Positions 47,179 to 60,409 of a stretch of DNA of 64,000 nt are shown here, in pieces; position 1 is the stretch's first letter; every line of letters begins with the position of its first letter. Position numbers and translations under genes: made by a program. Source of the stretch: Protonemura montana (taxonomy: Eukaryota; Arthropoda; Insecta; Plecoptera; Nemouridae). The notes below the pieces were generated by a model. It was not told the DNA's origin and did not search any database. It saw nothing but the letters and a program-made list of their open reading frames with translations. The DNA is taken from contig OX387608.1 in the NCBI GenBank assembly GCA_947568835.1, positions 11,446,001-11,510,000 of the forward strand, written 5' to 3'.

Positions 47179-47354
47179 GCCATTGAACTCCTGCGTGGTT
47201 AGCTCCCTGTTTCAGCGCTCAGAACCCTACAGCAACTCTCCATTTTTCACATCATTTTGTATTTCTTTTGTTATTTTCTTGACACAATCTCTCAGTACCT
47301 CTAGGCAAGCTTCTCCCGGACACTGACTGACCATGTGACCTCCTCTTGTTTCAG

Positions 47355-47479
47355 CTCGTGGCTTCGGCATGAGAGTCGTCGGAGGCAAGACTGGACACGA
47401 CGGGAGGTTGTTCGCGTACATCGTCTGGACCGTGCCAGGGGGTCCCGCAGAGAAGGGTGGACTGCAACAGGGTGATAAG
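47355..47479 (+). CDS. Rim: Rim exon: PDZ domain core with GFGM loop
   Basis: The acceptor is cctcttgtttcag and the donor is GATAAG|gtcagt. It is 125 nt, completes the incoming codon and ends in phase 0. It encodes TRGFGMRVVGGKTGHDGRLF, then AYIVWTVPGGPAEKGGLQQGDK. GFGM is the PDZ carboxylate-binding loop. VVGGK, the GGPAEKGGL helix and the QQGDK turn are standard PDZ landmarks. In Rim the PDZ domain binds the C termini of ELKS/Bruchpilot-type proteins and N/P/Q-type calcium channels. The exon starts only about 180 bp after the end of the minisatellite element at 45625-47178. Confidence 0.96.
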
Positions 47480-49406
47480 GTCAGTAGCTACATCAAACAT
47501 ATCTTTGCTTTGTCAATTATGGAATAAACACAGGGAATATGGAATATGTACAGCGGGATGTTGGGAAGTTTTTTTTTTATGACAACGTTTTATGGTGGGG
47601 TAGCGTTACAAGCAAGTTCTAACGTAAATTTCGTGCGTTTTCAACCTGTAGCGTAAAATCAACTAAGTAATAAACCAATAAACCAGAAAACCAGTTTCTA
47701 GTAACCAGTCGACAAGGACATTCAAACAGGGTTCTTTTAACGTTATCCTACAAGCTTTTATGAAATAATGTTGCTATAAGGCAGTGTGGTCGGCCATTTT
47801 AAGTGGTAGTTCTTACAGTCTAGCCCGTGAGAGAAGATACCTTGCCAATGCCTTCCAGCATTGCTTCCAACTCAAGAATAAATGTTCAGTTATGATTTTA
47901 GTTTCGGATTTCAAAATACTTATGATATCTGCAAAACAATTTCCTGGATAGTTCAAACTGTAGAAAAATGCTCACAGCACTTCGAAAAACAAAAGCTTTA
48001 GAGCGATTTAGAAAAACTGGCGGACATCAGTGGAGTTAGTTTGTAGTGTTTTTTAAAATGACAGTTAGCCAGTATGTCACCACAAAATGGCCGGTAGCCG
48101 TATGCCTCTGCCGGATATGTTCTCTTGCTGAACTGTATTCATCCTGAAAATACTCTCCTAGCCAACTATCAAGTCCCAGTCATGACTCAGTTTCTTGACA
48201 ACGTTGCTTTCGGTGGGGTAAACTAAGACTATACCTTTAAATAGAACGTATTAACTAATTGTTGTCGCCAAATAATATGACGTCAACAAAGTAACCAACA
48301 AATAAACTCTAAAATGTGATGCATGGCGAATTTCACGGAAATTCACTGAGCTTTTACAAAAGATTCAGAACGAAATTGTGTATTCCGGACAGTGATATGT
48401 TCGCTCTCCATGGAAAAATGACAAAATTCGGACATTTTCTTTTAACGAGAAGGATCCCTAGTTTTTTTTTACTTTTTTGTATATTTGACTCGAACTGTGT
48501 ACAGCCCTAAGCTAACAGTAAATTCTCCGACTTACATTTTTACCAGCAGGCTGGTTCCTATGCTCTGTTCAGATATTTGAAATTCTTACCGAAACCAAAG
48601 TCACAAAATGAGAGTGAAAAAGTCAGAAAACAATAAACATTTTTCGAGAGATATTATCACACTACCTTTAAAATGGTAATAATCGAATATATTTTGGTAG
48701 AGTTTGGTGTCGGTACACCAGGCAAATTTTTTCAATGAATTTCATTTGTCATAAACGTTGCCCTGCTTGGGTAAAAAGTACATTTTCGGGGGTTCATTTT
48801 GGCAAGCGGACACATTATTTAACGAAAAGAACCCTGTTGGTCGAAATTTTAATCTATCTACATTCTACAACATATTCAGAATAAAGCATTCTATTCAACT
48901 TTACGGCTAGAAAATCTCTGGAAAAATTTGTCAATAATCTCTAGGGGTCTTTCTTTCCCTTTAATTCGCACAGATGCAATGAAACTCTAGCGACTTTTCA
49001 CACCCCTCCTTCATTGTCATGGGACTCTTCGAAGCTGTGTTACCCTTGTGAGGGAAATCTAAGTGGAAATTGTGGAAATGCGCCAGCCTTGCTAGTAATT
49101 AGTCGCGTCTCGATTTTGATAGACTTTTGATTAGTCACAATCAAGTAGAGAAACATTTGTGTGCTTTTCATTTCAGTCCTGACGCGTTCTAACTGTTTTA
49201 ATCCTGATGAGATGGAGAAAGTTGAGCACACTCTGGAGTTTAAGAATCATTAAAGTCGGTGAAATAAGATCTGATTTGATTGAATTGAAATGGAATTGTT
49301 GTGATGTTATACTAATTCAAAAATATCTACACACGAATTCATTTATTTGTTTCCGGATTAAAAGGATTTCCGTCCTAAATTCATCTTGCTAGCTAGTAGG
49401 TATAAT

Positions 49407-49408
49407 AA

Positions 49409-49443
<35 letters not shown>

Positions 49444-49454
49444 ACAAATAAATA
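49407..49454. repeat. (TAAA)n microsatellite
   Basis: About 11 uninterrupted or near-uninterrupted TAAA units. Confidence 0.95.
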
Positions 49455-52400
49455 ATGTTGCATAATAACAACAAAAAAACGTAAAAAGCGGAGAAAATGG
49501 AATATCACTGAAGTCATAGATCTTAGGCATTAGCACTGGTTCTGAAAATAATAGTTTAAAAATTTTTTTTTTTTAAAGATATTTTTTAAATCGAAAAGCC
49601 GTCGCCCAGCAGTCGGTTGGTCTTGATTCCCGGACCTCCACGACTGGGACACTATGATAAAGCTCTAAGATGGTTTTAAACCCAAACACTATGCATCTTT
49701 AACAAGGTATTCGACAGAAAAAAGTTTGATTATTTCTCATTTTTACAACACTTTAAGACCCATTATTGAAAACTGCATTATTCTACTTGTTATTTTAAAG
49801 AAGTGATGCAAAAAGCCATGCAGATCGAAATTTTAAACTTTGTCAGGTTTGCCATGTGTTTTAACCAAAAGTCAGTAGTTCGGCCATCGCGAATGTATCT
49901 GATGTAAGTGACAATGACCATGTCCTTAACAGATTCATCAGCTTCGCGGACAGTTTTATACCTTTAAGGTATTTTATATAAAAATAACGCATTTAACATA
50001 CCAAAACACCTCAAAAATCAAAATAAATTGCGTTGCACAAGTAAGCAACCTACATTTCTCAATCCAAAAGACTTTGCAGTACCTGTTGCAAATTTACAGC
50101 GCTTAAACTTAATCACTTTTTAATTTTTTTCTTATTGAATAACAAGTTAACTAATTTTTTTGCAGGAAATACACTGGTTTCAAATTAAACTCTCTAACAA
50201 TAAGGCAAATCTCATCGATTAATACCCAAACCACCTTAACCCTCCACCCCACCCTAACAAACACCAGCACCCACACCACATATGTACACAACCCTCACCT
50301 CCAAGCCAACCACCCTACGACGACGCCGTCATGAATCTAATTCAATTCAAATCAATTCACCGACGACGCAGTACAGACTGTCAAAGCTCGGCTAAACGAA
50401 TTCTCGTTCGCGAACTCTCCTACTCCAAGAGGCATTGTGGTCTCTGATTCTATCCTCATCATCACTACGTCTTTGCATCGCCCCCACCGAAAACGCATTG
50501 CGTTTCAGAGAAATCAATTTACTGGGTCTACTTCCCGAGTGGTTGGGTCTGTTGTCTTGCTAAAGAGGCTTGAAACTAGCTTGATGATGACGATAATACA
50601 CATATATATATATATATGTATAAGCATCTAACCCCTTTCTACAGAACTGAACAACAACTTTGTGTGGAAACAATCATCAACTCCCGCTGCATTCATGCAA
50701 AGTTAATTAAAATGTTTTTAAATTTATAAACTTAAGCAGTCTTTTCGCGAAACGAGTTTCGTCAAGACTGATTGCTATTTTATTCAAAATCGAAACAATA
50801 CATTTCCACTATCTAGTCATTTCATTTTAGGATCTCTGAAATAACTGGAAGCAAGTATTGAAGTTGTAAACTTCTTTAGAACGCAGAAATTGTAATTGAA
50901 TTGTGTGCATGCAGATATATTTGCTGAAACTACTTTTATATAGTTTTTTTTTTTATTTTTTATAATGTGACCGTAATATACCTCGAGTGGTTGCGAAAAT
51001 CTTCCCCGGAGAAACTTTCTTGAAATACGGTGGAATTCAAATCGCCACGTTCTAGGATTTTATTTGTCTTTTAAAGTATTTATGGACGCTCTGTGTGCTT
51101 TTTGGAGCACGTATAAGACGGTGGCTTCATGGTGAATGAACTGACTCGACACGTAGAGTTTTGAATTTCATATACTGAGAGACTTGAGATGATTTCGCCG
51201 TCATATAATCGCACATTGTGTCAAGAGGTGATTTTCAATTGCATCGTTGGTTTGGTACATTGAGCGCGATTTTTCTAAAAACTTTGAAGCACCCAGAAGT
51301 GCAAACCATTTGTACGATTGTAGGGGCAGTTTTTTAGCTTTTAAAATGATCCGCTAGAGTATTTGCAGTTTCAAAATAGTCGATTCTAGTCTTTACGGTC
51401 TTCTGGCAGCATACAATTCTAACCATATTCTAGCCACTGAGGAAATACCCAAAAAGTGAAACTGCGAATCTTGTTGACATTTTTGATGTTGATAATTTAT
51501 GAGCGTGACGAAATCTTCGATTCCATTTATCCCAAAGAAAATATCACTCGTGTGTCTGTGCGTGTGTGTGTTTTTTTTTTAACTTTAACGAAATTTTCAG
51601 AGCTCATTATTGTGTTCTCAACTTTGACCGTCTGCGTTTTTCAGCAAAATTTATCAAATAGTAATTATTCAAAATTTAGGAAAATTTTCCGATATTGTAA
51701 AACCTTTTTTGAGTTATACCGCCAAAAGTCTTTGATTTTTTTCACCAAAATTTTCAAAGTTGTGAAATATATCGAAATAGGTAGTTGTAAAGTTTTGAAG
51801 TTTGGAGCCCGTATGTGTTTTTTCCTTTTTTATTCATACATTGTGTACTTACTTTTGGGAATTTTGTCTGTTTTGCTTTGATTTATACAATGGAATCACA
51901 TGTTAACATCCCAAAATATCGCTACGTTTATCCTACAACGAAACTTAAATTTTGTTCGTGAAGCTCTAGTTTAACTAATAACAATATCTATGCGTTAAAT
52001 ATTGTCTAACAGATTTCTTACAACATTAACCTAAAAAAAGAGCAACATAAAAGTCAGCCATTGTACTTAACGGGTAAGTTTTCTGTGCAAATACTGTATC
52101 TGCGAATATTTTAAGAGATCACAATATGGCGCACGTGTCAGATTACTGGTACCTCCTTCACTGCCAGTATTAATTAATATAGTCGAATTAAACTAATAAG
52201 TCGTGTTGTTGTTGTTGTAACCATGGAGAGCGCCACTAGCGAACTCGAGCGACTTTCAGAGGCACTAATTTGACGTGAATGTGTGACTCAGAAATTCTAA
52301 TCTACGCAATTTAATGAGAAATTAGCGACAAAGGTGATGTTTAGACTTTTGATTAAAGTGATACAGGTTGCGCTGAGGTCGCTTTCGAGTGAAGCGATTC

Positions 52401-53654
52401 GAGAATGTTTAATTAGAGATTTAGGGCGAAGTAAAAATATTCAAACAGCGTACCTACGCACCAAATTGCTTGGCGTGTCTCAATGCAAAACGTGGGATGG
52501 GCGATTATGACTCAAACATTGTTTCATTACTATATGTATTATAACGTTTCACTGAAATGCATTACATCCACCAAAAAAACATGCTTTTTTTTAGTTAATT
52601 AAAGTGGTAACTTCACGTACATGGCAGATTAAGACAGGGCAGGTTTGGAAAATTTTCGAACATTTCGTACCTGCTCGAGGGACGAGTTAAGCGAGGCCAT
52701 TGACAGCCTGGCCACATATATCGTGTTTTTTTTTTAATTCAAGCTGCCAAATATTATGAAAGACATGTGTTGATTGGCTAATTTACTGTGCAACTATAGG
52801 AAAAGAGCTGTTTCACCTGAGTAAGCTCGGTACAAGAAGTTATAGTCAAGTTTGTTACTTGGATTAGCAACGGTACAGAGAAGACAAGGTAATGGCATCC
52901 CATGTGCTTGCCTAAATGACACACCAGTTTCCCTCATAAAGGAGACTTTTTATCCGCAGCAGCCCATTGTAGGCACCCAAGACCGTTTTGCTTTAAGAGT
53001 CACCCGAGTTGATAGTCCCACTGAACTATCAAAAACTATCCCACTGGTATACAAAAGAATACCATCCTCAGGTCGAGAGACGAAACCTTGGTTGAAAGGT
53101 AACGGAAGTTGTAATAAATAAATAATAACTGAAATCTTATTGCATCACAAAAACTATTTTTTTCTTAAAAACATAAAATGAATGTAATAAAAGAGTTTGT
53201 CATAATTTGATGAAACGCGACGGGTTTATAAAATCGAGTATCTCCAAGATTGCAGGTGAGTGTTAGCTGAAAATGTTAACATTAAATCAAAATCCTATCG
53301 CTCTTGATGAAGCAACAGACGTAAGTTGCGAAACGTCGTTGGGAAAATAAGCTGTTTTTCTTGGCATTCAAAAACCAAATTTGTAAATTGTTTTTCTAAA
53401 AACGAACCAATTCGAGGAACGTTCCAAATACTTACTCCACTGATTGGTGATGGTTTATCGTGTAGCGAATTATGGGGTCACTTTAAAACACGGCTAGTAC
53501 TTGTGGATGGTGCCCATAGTTTCTATTCAGCTAGCAACCGCAACCTTAACTACTGAGGTCGTTAGCCAAACCGTTTCATGAGTGCAGAGGATGTTTAATG
53601 TTTGGTGCACGAATAAATTGTCGGCCTGGGGTACTAGGTCGACTACTGATCGTA

Positions 53655-53995
53655 CAGACGTACTACGAACATAGCGCTAATGTTGAACTGTCTCGCGTAA
53701 AATTGTCGCCAAACGACTTCTAAGTTGAGTCTTCGTCGTTTAGAATGTGACGAATTTTCATTTGGTTATTTCTCGCAGATCACTCGCATTGGAGACTGGT
53801 TTGCCGATAATGAACGATTTATGTACACGTACCGATATTTCGGTTCTGAATTATTTAATTGTAGAGGGGTGTTAAAAAACGGCGGCAAGCGCCATCAAAT
53901 GGCACCTACCGTTAGCAAGTGTTGCTGGCTTGTTTGCTCATCATGATGCCAAATATTAGCGCTGGCTTTCTGACTAAACCTATAAACTCATAGGT
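53655..53995 (+). mobile_element. MITE of the GCAAGCGCCATC family
   Basis: It starts tacgaacatagcgctaatgt and contains acggcggcaagcgccatcaa, ending atattagcgctggctttctg then aaacctataaactcatag. It lies about 190 bp before the PDZ exon at 54186. Inverted end motifs are clear in this copy. Confidence 0.7.
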
Positions 53996-54185
53996 AGTGA
54001 CTGGTCGGTGCAGTATTTTTTTGTGAAAGGCTTGCACCAAGCCAACGTCACCTTCTTGATGATAACAAAACCCAACCTCCTGGGTCAATCGGTTATCTGG
54101 TAAAAAATGTAAAGTGTTTTTTCTGGACCACAGTTTAAAATGAAACTTGAGGTTACTTACAATGTTGTTTGTATGTTTGCTGCAG

Positions 54186-54298
54186 GTGCTGGAATGGGAC
54201 GGACTGTCTCTGGTGGACCGCAGCTTCGAGGAGGTGTGCGCCGTTATGGACCGCACTGGGGAAGTGGCGGAAATCCTCGTCGAGCACGCCACTGACTT
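54186..54298 (+). CDS. Rim: Rim exon: C-terminal half of the PDZ domain
   Basis: The acceptor is tgtttgctgcag and the donor is ACTGACTT|gtaagt. It is 113 nt, enters in phase 0 and leaves two bases. It encodes VLEWDGLSLVDRSFEEVCAV followed by MDRTGEVAEILVEHATD. VLEWDG is the PDZ strand that follows the GDK turn, SFEEVCAVM is the second helix and EILVEH is the last strand. Vertebrate Rims have a similar EVLEWNG...TFEEVYNII pattern, which makes the orthology firm. Confidence 0.96.
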
Positions 54299-55433
54299 GT
54301 AAGTCTACACGCCACTAGTTTCTACACATTTCGCTGCACTTGGCATCCGGTTCACGGTCTTGAACTTAGAAAAATCTAAAGCTGGCTTCTGTGTTGTGGG
54401 TTCTTGTAATATGCATTGTGCAGTGTGCACCTGACACGTCTCACTCACTGCCACTGCAACCTTAAACCATTGGAATGGTGTAGAGCTTGGCTGCTTTTGC
54501 GAGAAAACGATAACTGTATGTAATGCAGATTTCTCCAGAAGAATATACTACAAAATCGAATCTTTAGCCAGTGGGGGACTCATTGTTAGGCGTGTAAATA
54601 AGGGGTACATTGGACAAAACCTGCCGTAATAGCAACCCTAATTAGATACCCTATGAATAAAACCCTAAAGATAAGACGAAACAAATCGATTGATTTATTC
54701 GTGGGGTTTAATGGTGCACTACGGACCCTGTGGCACTGGTTTAATGGCATAGGTGATTAAATGATGAGGATGAGGATGATGATAAACCTAACCTAGCTCG
54801 AAGAAAGGAGGAGAAACCCGGTACCGGCAAGCACCCTACTCCTGTCAAAAATCACGAAACGTACTTTCGTCTTAGTGCCCCTTCCGAAGGACGATACAAC
54901 GCGAACAGGATTTCTCCACAAATCCATGCTGTAGAGAGGTTGATCGGCATGGCGCATTAATTTGATGCATTCCTCTGACTCCAGTCTCTCTCCCGAACAG
55001 AACTGGGCATGTGTGTGAAGATATTATGGTTAATGAATATGCCATGGAAGGTATCATGCAGAATAATGTCTTCTGGATAATTGGCCAAGGCGACACAAGA
55101 TAGAAAGATCTAAAACAGATCGATAGATACAAAAATATATAAAAAAGTAATCTTAAAAATATCCTTTTAAACTAGAAACAGTAATTTCTTATACGGGATC
55201 CTGACCACGTCTACAAAAAATATGGATAATTTTGACCGTACTGATTTCGATGAGAAACTATAAAAATCTACTGTCTAAAGAGAGTCCATCTAAACTACTG
55301 CTGCATAACTATTTCAAAAAATATTTTCAAGTTCCCTCGTCAGACTTCTCTCGCCGTTTTCCTGCCTCGTAGGTATACTTGGAGTAGTGGTTTCGACAGG
55401 AAGTGTAATGTTTTCTCCGTGTTTGTTGAATAG
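54299..55433 (+). other. Rim intron, 1.1 kb
   Basis: It contains a 5S-SINE fragment (54690-55018); the rest is AT-rich with no other feature seen. Confidence 0.55.
54690..55018 (-). mobile_element. 5S-SINE copy lacking the 5S head
   Basis: It shares tcgtggggtttaatggtgca, aacctaacctagctcgaag and tccacaaatccatgctgtag, ending ctcccgaacagaactgggca. The head is absent. Confidence 0.75.
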
Positions 55434-55510
55434 GCGGATGTGCGACCTCCTGGAGGACCAGTGTGCCTTAGGCCTCGGACCACGCAAGACGGGCGACACC
55501 TTAGCGATGG
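55434..55510 (+). CDS. Rim: Rim exon: segment after the PDZ domain
   Basis: The acceptor is gtttgttgaatag and the donor is GCGATGG|gtgagt. It is 77 nt; one base completes the incoming codon and one is left over. It encodes RMCDLLEDQCALGLGPRKTG followed by DTLAM, directly after the last PDZ strand. The phase agrees with both neighbours. The reverse-strand open frame here is a shadow. Confidence 0.87.
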
Positions 55511-55962
55511 GTGAGTGATTCCTGTTTGATCAGTGAACCTTTAGACGCTTTCACTCTTCGGGAAATCACCGACTGCGTTGTCGTTTGATCACTAATTAAT
55601 TAAAGTTGGCCCCGACGCTAGTCTGGCTCTCGAATTTTCTATCTTATTTGGGATTGAAAGCAACGAACTTGGACCGACTCGGCAATTTGGGCCGCGTTTT
55701 CGCGAATCAATAGCAAAGATTGATGATGAAAGACACGCTCAGACAGAATATTTTTAGGATATCTCACAACAACGTAACGAAATTATTTTCTATTTCAAGA
55801 AATATTCATCCACTCGCTAAGCATCTAGCAACTTGCAACTTAATAAACCCTTAAAAAATTAAAGCCACCAGACAAGTTTTCAGTAAAGCAATTTTAGATT
55901 AGTGATTTATTAACGGTTTGACCTTGGTATGGCCTTGATGTGACCTTGGTGTGTACTTGCAG
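55511..55962 (+). other. Short Rim intron
   Basis: 452 bp. Nothing beyond splice signals is seen. Confidence 0.7.
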
Positions 55963-56018
55963 AGCCCGAGGACAAGACTCCACTCTCTCCAACTCGACGA
56001 AAGCTCCCGAAAACGCCG
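55963..56018 (+). CDS. Rim: Rim exon: SPTRRKLPKTP linker
   Basis: The acceptor is ggtgtgtacttgcag and the donor is ACGCCG|gtatag. At 56 nt it completes the incoming codon and ends in phase 0. It encodes EPEDKTPLSPTRRKLPKTP. SPTRRKLPKTP is a conserved linker between the PDZ and C2A domains of insect Rim. The donor GTATAG is weaker than the others. Several phase-0 candidate alternative ends follow within 1.6 kb (see findings). The next confident exon lies 5.2 kb downstream. Confidence 0.88.
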
Positions 56019-56073
56019 GTATAGACATGACTTACATATGTGTTAGCTATATTACAATTTTACTTGCTACCTA

Positions 56074-56100
56074 CATATATATATATATATATATATGTGT
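56074..56100. repeat. (AT)n microsatellite
   Basis: Alternating AT of about 24 bp ending in gtgtg. Confidence 0.95.
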
Positions 56101-56150
56101 GTTAATGTACATATATGCGCGTTACCATTATTGACGTTCTTTTGTTCATA

Positions 56151-56151
56151 C

Positions 56152-56178
<27 letters not shown>
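56151..56178. repeat. (GT)n microsatellite
   Basis: About 14 GT units, slightly impure at the end. Confidence 0.95.
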
Positions 56179-56182
<4 letters not shown>

Positions 56183-59100
56183 TGATCGCAGCGGGAGTGC
56201 TTTTATTCTGAAAAGTCAAAGCAAAACAGTATTATTTCGTTCGGGCATGATCGTTTTACATACGATGATTACTATATTATATATAGCGAATAAGTTGCGA
56301 TGATGTCTTGTCCAAAGCACTTTTACCAAGGCACTTTGACTTACATGGGGGACGAATACGTTTGAATTTGATATTTAATATTAGTGCTAAGCGATTGAGA
56401 GATCGATTAATAAACTAACAATTATCTCGTGTGTATATAACTAGTATTAATATATGTGTGCCAACTCAGTGAGGAAAATACCCGGTGGACTATTTTAAGT
56501 ATATAGTTACTTGCACAGTATCAACGTATTAGTAGTTATAGTAGACTTATTTGCACACAATATTTCGAGCATTGCAGAACAGTTATGCCAAGCACTTTTT
56601 GGGTTGCAATTTAATTCGTGGCGAAGATTATTTTTCCAATCAGTTAATGGTTAAAGTGCAAGAGATGTTCGAGTCGCAATATTCAATCCCGTCGGTTATG
56701 AATTCGTCGGTTTTACTAAACGAATTTAATAAACAACAACAAAAAAATAGTAGATTAACTAGTCGTTAAAGGTCGTGTTATCTTGGTAGAGTCGAGGTTG
56801 AAATCAGTAGACTAGCTCTGTCACAATGAGTGATGTCTCATGAAAGCAATGTACTGGATAAATAACTTACCGATTTTTCCAAAAAATAAAATACACGTCG
56901 ACTGGTAGTCCGTAAGCACAGAAAAAGTTTACGATTGACTTTATACATCAAGAGTCATTGTTTACAAACGTGCATGTTCCAGTGAAAGCTGTTAAAACTA
57001 ACAGATTCTTCAATAAACCGAAAGAAAGTGGCCAGCGCGGCTGTACTCAACAAATTTTCCAACTTTTCGTGGTCGGAAAGAAAGGTTTGATTCGACAACA
57101 ACCACGTGCATGCTCATTTTTAGCTGCCCAAACCATCTGTCCCTTTTCGTTTATAACGTGCACTGATGACGACATCGCTGCACATTCTCCGGCTACAACG
57201 CCAATGCTAAGCTAGATTATGTGTTCATATTCAACGCGCAGTGGGGCGTTAAGTGCAGGGACCTAGAAGCGATCGTTCATACGATTGTTTTCCTCTCAAA
57301 TCTATCTTTCCGAAGTCAGAAAGACTTGTTGAGTTTCTCTTACTACATCAAATTCTTTAAAGTCGCTGTAGTTGAATAGTAAATGTATGGGAAAACTAAT
57401 CGAAAAACAGAACGGTATGACCGCGAACTTTTTTACTTTAAGCAACCAAACTTGTGTTCTTCGCTCGTCGAGCTAGACTCACACCTTGCGTACCTACTCT
57501 AACCTTGTGTGCCCTCGTGTGTGCCCCCCCCCCCCTCCCTCCCCAGCCCCCAAACAACCCCCTGAGTGTGATCACTGTGATACTATTATCTGAAGCGAGA
57601 GTGTGTTCGATGTTTTTTGATTTGTTGGTGTTGCACTGTTGAATCTGTTGTCAATGTTCATCGTATAAGAAACCAATTATTTGAAACAGATGAAAAAAAT
57701 CTCATGGAATGCTTCCGTACAATCAATGAGTAGATAATTTAAAATTTAAATTTAAAATTATGAAAAAATAAACGGGGAAAGAACATTTGTCATAAATTAG
57801 AATGTTTTAAATTTAGTCGATTTTGTCGAGATTATTCGGATTGTTGATTAATGTAGAGTTTTTTTTATTAGTAACTAGGGACAATATTTTTCTGATAAAA
57901 ATGCTCTTTCGGCCATTCGATAGTTAGATACCGCCAAAGTCTGGAGTTGTGTGAGGGTCCTGACAGAGTCCTGACAGGGTTCTAGCAGGGTCCTGACCTA
58001 CCCAATCATTCGCAATCCAGGATCAACGTAATAGGGTACAGAAAGAAAAAATTCTGGAAATTATTTCAAAGCGTGGTTTTTGCACAATGCTTGTTATTAG
58101 CACCTTCCACACATCCAATGCAAAAACAAAATGTCACGTACCAATTAAAATGGCAACACACTTAACGATCTTTGAATCAAAAGTGAAACGAAATGCTGGT
58201 TCTTTTGGGACCCAAAAATATTAATGAATTAAGTGTGCATTTCACTAATTTCCCCGTGCATTTCCAAAAAAGAGCATTCTCTGTAAATATCGATGTGAAT
58301 AACCTGAAAAAATATTGTATTGCCTTTTCTCTTGGCGTTTTATTTTTCTTTTTTGGAAATTGGCAAACACAAGGTTGTATAAAAACAAAAATGCGTGTAC
58401 GGATTAAGGTAGGTGAAGTAATTAGACAATATTTTAGACACTTTTTCTCAATTGTTAAATGATATTGTAAAGTTAAGAATGTTTCTTGTTGGATGCCCTG
58501 TAATCTTGGAACGCGTGTACCGTGTCAGATAGGACTTGAAAGAAATTCGGTGGATTTTTACAGCAATCGGCCTATTTGCAAGTGCTGGCAATTTCATTAT
58601 GATAATGAGTAATTACACTTATTCATATGTCAGTACCTTGTGACTTATTTAACCTGTGTTTACTACGTAGATAGACTAGGATCGTCCCAAAAAAAAAAAA
58701 CCATGCGAGCGGTAATACATTTTATATAATTATAATATATATTATACTAAGCTGTTGTAGGTCGATGTATGATATTATATTATAAAACATAACATATATT
58801 CAATAAAAAAAAACTAATCTATTCTTCTTCCCTAAAACTTCAAAAGTAATGAGCAGCCAAAAACATATTTTTCTAAACAATTCCTATCGATATTATTGCC
58901 TAGAATTTTTGCTATATTATTTCCTCGACCATTTTCGACTATATTTTTGTAATTTAAAAAAAAAAGTAAGCCTTAGATTTTTTGTATAAACTAATTTTTC
59001 TTGACAACATATCAATTTCGGCACGATTTTTCTAACAACGCCAATTTTCACGAATGATACTTCATTCCCCCGGTATTACGTTTGCAGGACAATTAAACAA

Positions 59101-59410
59101 TTACATGCATTTAAACAATTACCCAGCCACTACGACACTCATTACAGCTCTTCTTCAATCAGCTAATGATAAGACTAAAAACACTTTTTTCTCATCTCGC
59201 TTTCAAATAGCATTTATTGACAATTGATATGATATATAGTGACATATAGGGTAAACCAAATACTGAACTCGTTCATTTCTCTGCTCGTTCTCAACCAAAT
59301 ACTGGGAAATGGTTGCTAAAATGGGTGGCATATTTCACAATAACTATATACTCTTCGATTGTACATCACAGTCACTCAACATTATTTTGTGATTCTGTAT
59401 TACTATATAA

Positions 59411-59414
59411 TATA

Positions 59415-59466
<52 letters not shown>
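59411..59466. repeat. (ATT)n microsatellite
   Basis: About 17 ATT units. It produces poly-Tyr (plus) and poly-Asn (minus) frames that are not genes. Confidence 0.97.
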
Positions 59467-59468
<2 letters not shown>

Positions 59469-60046
59469 CACGTAACTCTATCGAATAAAAATAAAATGTT
59501 AATATTTGAGTTGGATTTTCGTCAAAAGAACGCACGCCGAAACCTTACCCGCAGAATTTCTCCAATGTCCTCTCTGGCACGATTAGACTTTACTTTATCG
59601 CGATTTCGAATTCATTTTCTAAAATTTTAATTTCAAAGCTGCATTTCAGGAAAAATACAATTTTCGTCTGTGAAACGTTTAATATACCCAAACTATTTCG
59701 CTATGCAATAGTATGCAATTTCGCTAGGGCCAGTTTAACAGCCAGTTAAAAAAAAAAATACTGGAGGTTGAGATAAAAATCGAAGTATCTGATTGGCCGT
59801 GACCATGAAGATAAGTCTTTAACTGGCAGTTGATAAGCAAAAATTATAAAGAAAATTAAAAAAAAAAATACCTTCGACCAAGAAAATGTCCTTCTTGATT
59901 GTACGAGGCCATGTCCACAGTTCTTTCACATCTGAAAACTTAAAAACACAATGAGAGGAAAACAAAACAAACAAAATCTTTTTAACCGAACTTCATTTTT
60001 TCTGTGAATGCAGCATGACGCATCTGTGTTAGTCAGTAGCCTTTTC

Positions 60047-60075
60047 AAAAAAAAAAAAAAAAAAAAAAAAAAAAA
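60047..60075 (+). repeat. Poly-A tract, 29 bp
   Basis: An uninterrupted run of 29 A. It may be a retroposed tail, but I recognise no element just upstream. Confidence 0.95.
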
Positions 60076-60409
60076 CGAACGAAAAGAAAAGAAAAGTCAT
60101 GATTGTGCCAGTCCTGCAGGGGAGAAACCTTCATTTTCCGTCGTTCGCTTCAGTGTTTCTGAGCCGAGTGCATAGTTTTCAGTCCTCTCTGTTCACGTCG
60201 CCCATCGAAGCACCAATTTCACCCTCTTGTCCCACCGAAGAACGCTTTTCTTATCTATCCCAATGGCCTTGAACTCCGATTGGGCCGACGAGTTGTAACG
60301 GAGCTGGCTGTAAAGATCTCAAAACGATACTTTCTTTCCCTTACAAAATTCCTTTGAAATCAATCCTGGCAAATCCCCTAGACAAAGCAGAAAGCGTTTT
60401 ACCATCGAG

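Larger units (their letters stand above)
29987..47354 (+). other. Largest Rim intron, 17.4 kb, hosts nested gene
   Basis: It contains the antisense gene (32357-35506), the candidate cassette exon (39132-39296), tRNA- and 5S-SINEs, the 54/55-bp minisatellite, a foldback element, a MITE and the second 43-bp minisatellite element. The stretches 31000-32160, 37000-38190, 39300-40560, 42000-43560 and 43930-45180 show no supported gene. Confidence 0.6.
47480..54185 (+). other. Rim intron, 6.7 kb
   Basis: AT-rich. It has a single minisatellite unit (47811-47870), a TAAA microsatellite (49407-49454) and a MITE at 53655-53995. A GC-richer patch at 50250-50570 has short open frames but no phase-compatible exon with good sites. 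The 141-codon ORF at 51456-51881 is low-complexity Phe/Leu/Ile-rich and is not supported. Confidence 0.5.

Noticed and set aside
51456-51881. 141-codon plus-strand ORF
   Set aside because: Phe/Leu/Ile-rich translation of AT-rich intron with no conserved motif. It requires a non-ATG start at its reported 5' end.
59313-59630. ORF with poly-Tyr
   Set aside because: Generated by the ATT microsatellite.
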